A stretch of DNA of 49,413 nucleotides from Ruminococcaceae bacterium UBA3903 (lineage in GTDB: Bacteria > Bacillota > Clostridia > Oscillospirales > Acutalibacteraceae): the NCBI GenBank assembly GCA_002391625.1, contig DGFJ01000042.1:1-49413 (forward strand), given 5' to 3'. The notes beneath the pieces were generated by a model that saw only the letters and a program-made list of their open reading frames with translations, had not been told where the DNA came from and ran no database searches. Positions 45,492-49,413 of this stretch are shown piece after piece; the stretch's first letter is position 1, and the number at the start of each line of letters is the position of its first letter. The translations under genes were made by a program, and so were the position numbers.

Positions 45492-48122
45492 ATGGCAAAC
45501 AAAGAAGTTGCTACACCTGCAACCACAGAAGTTCCACAGATTATTGACAATGTAGATGCATTAAACGCAAAAATCGCTAAAATGAGAGAGGCTCAGAAGG
45601 TTTTCGCTACTTACACACAAGAGCAGGTAGACAAAATTTTTCGTGCTGCTGCATTAGCTGCTAATAAACAGCGTATCCCTCTAGCAAAAATGGCTGTTGA
45701 AGAAACAGGCATGGGAATCGTAGAGGATAAGGTTATTAAGAACCATTATGCTTCAGAGTATATCTATAACGCTTACAAAGATACAAAGACCTGTGGCGTT
45801 ATTTGCGAGGATAAATCATTTGGTACTACAACAATCGCAGAACCTTTGGGCTTGATTGCTGCTGTTATCCCTACAACAAACCCTACATCTACAGCTATCT
45901 TTAAATCATTAATCTGCTTAAAGACAAGAAATGCCATTATTATAAGTCCTCATCCAAGAGCTAAAAAATCCACTATCGCAGCTGCCAAGGTTGTTTTAGA
46001 TGCAGCCGTAGAGGCTGGTGCTCCAGAGGGTATCATAGGCTGGGTAGATGTTCCATCACTAGAATTAACCGATACAGTTATGGGTGCCGCTGATACTATT
46101 TTGGCTACTGGTGGTCCTGGCATGGTTAAGGCTGCTTATTCTTCAGGCAAGCCTGCACTGGGTGTTGGTGCTGGTAATACACCTGTTATTATTGATGATA
46201 CAGCAGATGTTGTTACAGCTGTTAACTCAATCATTCATTCAAAGACATTTGATAACGGTATGATTTGTGCGTCAGAGCAGTCCGTTACTGTTCTAAAGGG
46301 CGTGTATGCTAAGGCAAAAAAAGAGTTTAAGGCTCGTGGCTGCTACTTCCTAAAGGATGATGAGCTGGAGAAGGTAAGAAAGACAATTATAATTAACGGT
46401 GCTTTAAATGCAAAAATTGTTGGTCAATCAGCATATACAATTGCTAAGCTTGCTGGTGTAGATGTTCCAGAGGCTACTAAAATCCTTATTGGTGAGGTAG
46501 AGTCTGTAGATATATCTGAGGAGTTTGCTCATGAGAAGCTATCCCCAGTTTTGGCAATGTACAAGGCAGAGGATTTTGATGACGCTATTGCAAAGGCTGC
46601 TCAGCTAGTAGCTGACGGCGGTTACGGTCATACATCTTCTCTGTATGTTCATCCAGCACAGAAAGAAAAAATTGAAAAACATTATCAGGCAATGAAGACT
46701 TGCCGAATTCTTATTAATACACCTTCTTCTCACGGTGGTATCGGTGACCTTTACAACTTTAACGTTGCTCCATCACTAACACTAGGTTGTGGTTCTTGGG
46801 GTGGTAACTCAGTATCAGAAAACGTTGGCGTAAAGCACCTGTTAAACCACAAGGTTGTTGCCGAGAGGAGAGAGAATATGCTTTGGTTCAGAACACCACA
46901 AAAGGTTTACTTTAAGAAGGGCTGTATGCCAGTAGCACTAGACGAGCTAGGCACAGTTATGAATAAAAAGAAAGCTTTCATTGTTACTGACTCGTTCCTA
47001 TACAAGAATGGTTATGTAAAGCCTATCGAGGATAAGCTAGATGCTATGGGCATTCAGCATACCTGCTTCTATGACGTTGCTCCAGACCCAACATTAGCAT
47101 GTGCTAAAGAGGGTGCAAAGGCAATGCGTGATTTTGAACCTGACACAATCATCGCACTAGGCGGTGGTTCAGCAATGGACGCTGGTAAAATTATGTGGGT
47201 TATGTATGAGCATCCAGAGGCTGACTTCATGGATATGGCTATGCGTTTCATGGACATCCGTAAGAGAGTTTACACATTCCCTAAAATGGGTGAAAAGGCA
47301 TTTTTTGTTGCCGTTCCTACCTCTTCAGGTACAGGCTCTGAGGTTACTCCTTTCGCAGTTATCACCGATGAAAAATCAGGTACAAAATATCCATTAGCCG
47401 ACTATGAGCTATTACCAAACATGGCTATTATTGATGCTGATAACATGATGTCACAGCCTAAGGGCTTAACAAGTGCATCAGGTGTTGACGCCCTTGTTCA
47501 TGCATTAGAGGCTTATGCTTCAATTTTGGCTACTGATTATACAGATGGTCTAGCATTAAAAGCTATGAAAAATGTATTTAAATATTTACCATCAGCATAT
47601 GATAATGGTGCTAATGACCCAGAGGCTAGAGAAAAAATGGCTGACGCTTCAACAATGGCTGGTATGGCATTTGCTAATGCGTTCCTAGGTGTTTGTCACT
47701 CTATGGCTCATAAGCTAGGTGCTTTCCATCATCTGCCACATGGTGTTGCTAACGCTCTGCTTCTAACCGAGGTTATGAAATTTAACGCTAATCCTGTTCC
47801 TACAAAAATGGGTACATTTAGCCAGTACAAATACCCACATACTCTTGAAAGATATGTTGAGTGTGCTAATTTCTGTGGCTTTAATGGTAAAACAGACGAA
47901 GAAACACTAGATATCTTTATAGCTGCTATCGAAGAGCTAAAGGCTAAGGTCGGTATTAAAAAGACTATCGCTGAATACGGTATTGACGAGCAGAAATTCT
48001 TATCTACATTAGATGATATGGTTGAGCAAGCATTTGATGACCAATGCACAGGTGCTAACCCAAGATATCCACTAATGAGCGAAATTAAAGAAATGTATTT
48101 AAAAGCTTATTACGGTAAATAA
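45492..48122 (+). CDS. adhE: Bifunctional aldehyde-alcohol dehydrogenase AdhE
   Basis: An 876-residue fusion. The N-terminal aldehyde dehydrogenase (residues 1-440) contains VIPTTNPTSTAIFK, GPGMVKAAYSSGKPALGVG and the active-site Cys in DNGMICASEQSV; the C-terminal iron alcohol dehydrogenase has ALGGGSAMDAGKIMW, PTSSGTGSEVTPFAVI and metal histidines in CHSMAHKLGAFHHLPHGVAN. It reduces acetyl-CoA to ethanol and reoxidises NADH, forming spirosomes. AGGAGG precedes ATG 45492. Strong codon bias and consensus promoter point to high expression under Rex control. Confidence 0.97.
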   Translation: MANKEVATPATTEVPQIIDNVDALNAKIAKMREAQKVFATYTQEQVDKIFRAAALAANKQRIPLAKMAVEETGMGIVEDKVIKNHYASEYIYNAYKDTKTCGVICEDKSFGTTTIAEPLGLIAAVIPTTNPTSTAIFKSLICLKTRNAIIISPHPRAKKSTIAAAKVVLDAAVEAGAPEGIIGWVDVPSLELTDTVMGAADTILATGGPGMVKAAYSSGKPALGVGAGNTPVIIDDTADVVTAVNSIIHSKTFDNGMICASEQSVTVLKGVYAKAKKEFKARGCYFLKDDELEKVRKTIIINGALNAKIVGQSAYTIAKLAGVDVPEATKILIGEVESVDISEEFAHEKLSPVLAMYKAEDFDDAIAKAAQLVADGGYGHTSSLYVHPAQKEKIEKHYQAMKTCRILINTPSSHGGIGDLYNFNVAPSLTLGCGSWGGNSVSENVGVKHLLNHKVVAERRENMLWFRTPQKVYFKKGCMPVALDELGTVMNKKKAFIVTDSFLYKNGYVKPIEDKLDAMGIQHTCFYDVAPDPTLACAKEGAKAMRDFEPDTIIALGGGSAMDAGKIMWVMYEHPEADFMDMAMRFMDIRKRVYTFPKMGEKAFFVAVPTSSGTGSEVTPFAVITDEKSGTKYPLADYELLPNMAIIDADNMMSQPKGLTSASGVDALVHALEAYASILATDYTDGLALKAMKNVFKYLPSAYDNGANDPEAREKMADASTMAGMAFANAFLGVCHSMAHKLGAFHHLPHGVANALLLTEVMKFNANPVPTKMGTFSQYKYPHTLERYVECANFCGFNGKTDEETLDIFIAAIEELKAKVGIKKTIAEYGIDEQKFLSTLDDMVEQAFDDQCTGANPRYPLMSEIKEMYLKAYYGK

Positions 48123-48165
48123 TCTTACTAAATTAATCTCCTAATTAAATTTTATATACTGCATG

Positions 48166-48205
48166 GTAAAGGTTCACACATTATGTGTGAACCTTTACTT
48201 TTTTT
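48166..48205 (+). terminator. Terminator of adhE
   Basis: GTAAAGGTTCACACA (48166-48180) pairs perfectly with TGTGTGAACCTTTAC (48184-48198), followed by T residues to 48205. Confidence 0.93.
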
Positions 48206-48226
48206 ACATTTATGAACAAATTTGTG

Positions 48227-48255
48227 TTGTTTTAATAAATATAGTTTGGTATAAT
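48227..48255 (+). promoter_or_regulatory. Promoter of the SseB-domain gene
   Basis: TTGTTT (48227-48232), 17 bases, TATAAT (48250-48255), 33 bases ahead of the start. Confidence 0.65.
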
Positions 48256-48288
48256 AAAATAAATACTATGAAATGATGGTGATTACAA

Positions 48289-48816
48289 ATGCTAGATAAT
48301 GCAACAAAACCACAGTTAAATCCAAATTTGGCTAAATCTATTGCAGCTATGCGTGAAAACAATACAGAGGAAACCAGAAATTTAATGGTTAACGAAGTTA
48401 TGCGTACAGGATTTTTAACACCTGCACAGATGGATCCTATCCCAGAGGTTGATGCAGACGGCAGAGCTATATTAACAAAGGATACGAAAATTAGCTTTAT
48501 GAATTTAAAAAACAATGATGGGGGATCGTACCTAGGTGCTTTTACTGAAAAAGCAGAGATAGAGCGTTGGAATGCTGAGGATAAGCTACAAACCATTATG
48601 GTTACCTTTGATGACTTGGCTCATATTGTTCTGACAAGTAATGGTCAATTAAATGGATTTGTCATTAATCCCTTTCATGAAAGCATTACTTTTGAAAGTG
48701 ATTTAATCGCCAATTTGGCAGAGCAAAAGAGGGCTTTTCAAAGTAAAACCAACGAGGATATAAAAAAAGAGATGGACCGTCAGGCTATTGAGAGAGCTGC
48801 TCAGGGCCCTTTCTAA
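48289..48816 (+). CDS. SseB N-terminal-domain protein
   Basis: The 175-residue protein has the SseB_N pattern: beta strands followed by YLGAFTEKAEIERWNAEDK, TFDDLAHIVL and GFVINPFHESITFE, with a helical, charged C-terminus. SseB-type proteins in E. coli affect serine sensitivity; in clostridia the role is unknown. ATG 48289 follows TGGTGAT. It has its own promoter and a long terminator. Confidence 0.85.
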   Translation: MLDNATKPQLNPNLAKSIAAMRENNTEETRNLMVNEVMRTGFLTPAQMDPIPEVDADGRAILTKDTKISFMNLKNNDGGSYLGAFTEKAEIERWNAEDKLQTIMVTFDDLAHIVLTSNGQLNGFVINPFHESITFESDLIANLAEQKRAFQSKTNEDIKKEMDRQAIERAAQGPF

Positions 48817-48825
48817 AAAAATAAT

Positions 48826-48890
48826 AACACCTCCTGTGTCTTTCTGTTTGGCTGATTAAGCTATCAGAAAGATACAGGAGGTGTTTTGTT
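48826..48890 (+). terminator. Long terminator hairpin after SseB gene
   Basis: A 21-bp stem (48826-48846 with 48865-48885, one mismatch; arm begins AACACCTCCTG) is followed by TTGTTTT. The stem also contains AGGAGG. Confidence 0.9.
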
Positions 48891-48904
48891 TTACATTAAT
48901 TAGT

Positions 48905-49413
48905 GGCTCTATAATAAATGTTGGGGTAAGAAAAAATAGAGCCTGCTAAAAAAATTAAAAATAATTCAAAAAAGTAGAGCATATTTAAAAAAATCCTTTA
49001 AAATAGAAGCGCTAATCAGCTATTGAAAGGATGACAAATATGCTCTTAAATTATTATATCGAAAAACTTACAGGTTTGCAAGACATTGAGATTAAAAATA
49101 TTGAAAATTCAGGTGATACTACTCATTTATTCTGCGAAATAAAACGAAAACCACATAAATGCCCACACTGTGGAAAGATGACCAACGCTATCCATGATTA
49201 CCGTATGCAAATCATCAAGGACGTACCGTCATTTGGTAATAATTTATATATTCATTTAAGAAAACGCAGATATCGTTGCAGCTGCGGTAAGCGTTTCTAT
49301 GAAAACGTCAGCTTTCTTCCCAAATACCATAGAATGACTAATCGTCTAGTTTGTTATGTTTTAGACAAGCTACGTAATGAGTGCTCATTTACTAGCGTAG
49401 CAAGAGAAGTAAA
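48905..49413 (+). mobile_element. ISL3-family insertion sequence, left end (right end outside window)
   Basis: The putative end begins GGCTCTATAATAAATGTTGG, the GGCTCT...TTGGGG pattern of ISL3 terminal repeats, and the transposase follows. The distal end is outside the window, so target duplication cannot be checked. Confidence 0.75.
49040..49413 (+). CDS. ISL3 family transposase (3' end outside the window)
   Basis: The first 124 codons are present. An N-terminal zinc-finger (CPHCGKMTNAIHDYR, then YRCSCGKRF) and the following helix-turn-helix text (HRMTNRLVCYVLDKL, then CSFTSVAREV) are typical of ISL3 transposases. The catalytic DDE domain would lie beyond the window. AAGGATG precedes ATG 49040. 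Confidence 0.92.
   Translation, partial: MLLNYYIEKLTGLQDIEIKNIENSGDTTHLFCEIKRKPHKCPHCGKMTNAIHDYRMQIIKDVPSFGNNLYIHLRKRRYRCSCGKRFYENVSFLPKYHRMTNRLVCYVLDKLRNECSFTSVAREV

Noticed and set aside
1..49413. tRNA, rRNA or CRISPR array
   Set aside because: No T-loop GTTCGA motif in a cloverleaf context, no rRNA segments and no regularly spaced repeats were seen.

Overview
The window is low-GC, densely coded DNA from an anaerobic Gram-positive bacterium, most likely a clostridial gut organism of the Ruminococcus/Oscillospirales type. This rests on the fermentation genes (acetate kinase, bifunctional AdhE, pyruvate phosphate dikinase, Rex), AGGAGG-type ribosome sites, TTGACA/TATAAT promoters, and a Bacillota-type glmU-prs-pth-mfd order. 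The taxonomic placement is an inference from gene content, not a database result.

Left part (1-6830): a 5'-truncated Tim44-like/zinc-ribbon protein; a CarD-type regulator; a decayed stretch holding the end of a phosphodiester glycosidase gene and a cysteine-rich protein gene interrupted by a stop at codon 5; then tmcAL divergent from ackA, and a DUF378 membrane protein.

Phage-derived block (7325-18528): sixteen tightly coupled genes on the plus strand. They cover both terminase subunits, portal, prohead protease with a probable nested scaffold, decoration protein, major capsid protein, connectors, a possible tail-terminator/tube fusion, a 47-residue ORF, then a PBSX/Mu-like baseplate series (LysM protein, hub, spike, gp25, gpJ, gpI-like) and a fibre. 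I find no integrase, repressor, replication, lysis, sheath, tail chaperone or tape-measure gene. Packaging and head genes look intact, so this resembles a domesticated, possibly gene-transfer-agent-like particle and is the most interesting item here.

Middle (18580-27386, minus strand): a low-complexity membrane protein, a PrsA-like lipoprotein, mfd, pth, prs, and a GlmU-like uridylyltransferase without the acetyltransferase half. Then ppdK on the plus strand, a PadR/HAAS-type regulatory pair, and a six-helix membrane protein. The last two sit between direct repeats.

Right part (33717-49413): aconitase and NADP-isocitrate dehydrogenase (the oxidative branch towards 2-oxoglutarate), rex, an Orn/Lys/Arg decarboxylase, a probable ~114-nt small RNA with consensus promoter and terminator, a GtrB/DPM1-like glycosyltransferase, a lipoprotein, pcrA, a small secreted protein, adhE with a Rex-type operator lying on its promoter plus a structured-looking leader, an SseB-domain protein, and the left end of an ISL3-family element. 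ackA, ppdK, adhE and rex together outline pyruvate/acetyl-CoA fermentation with NADH-sensing control.
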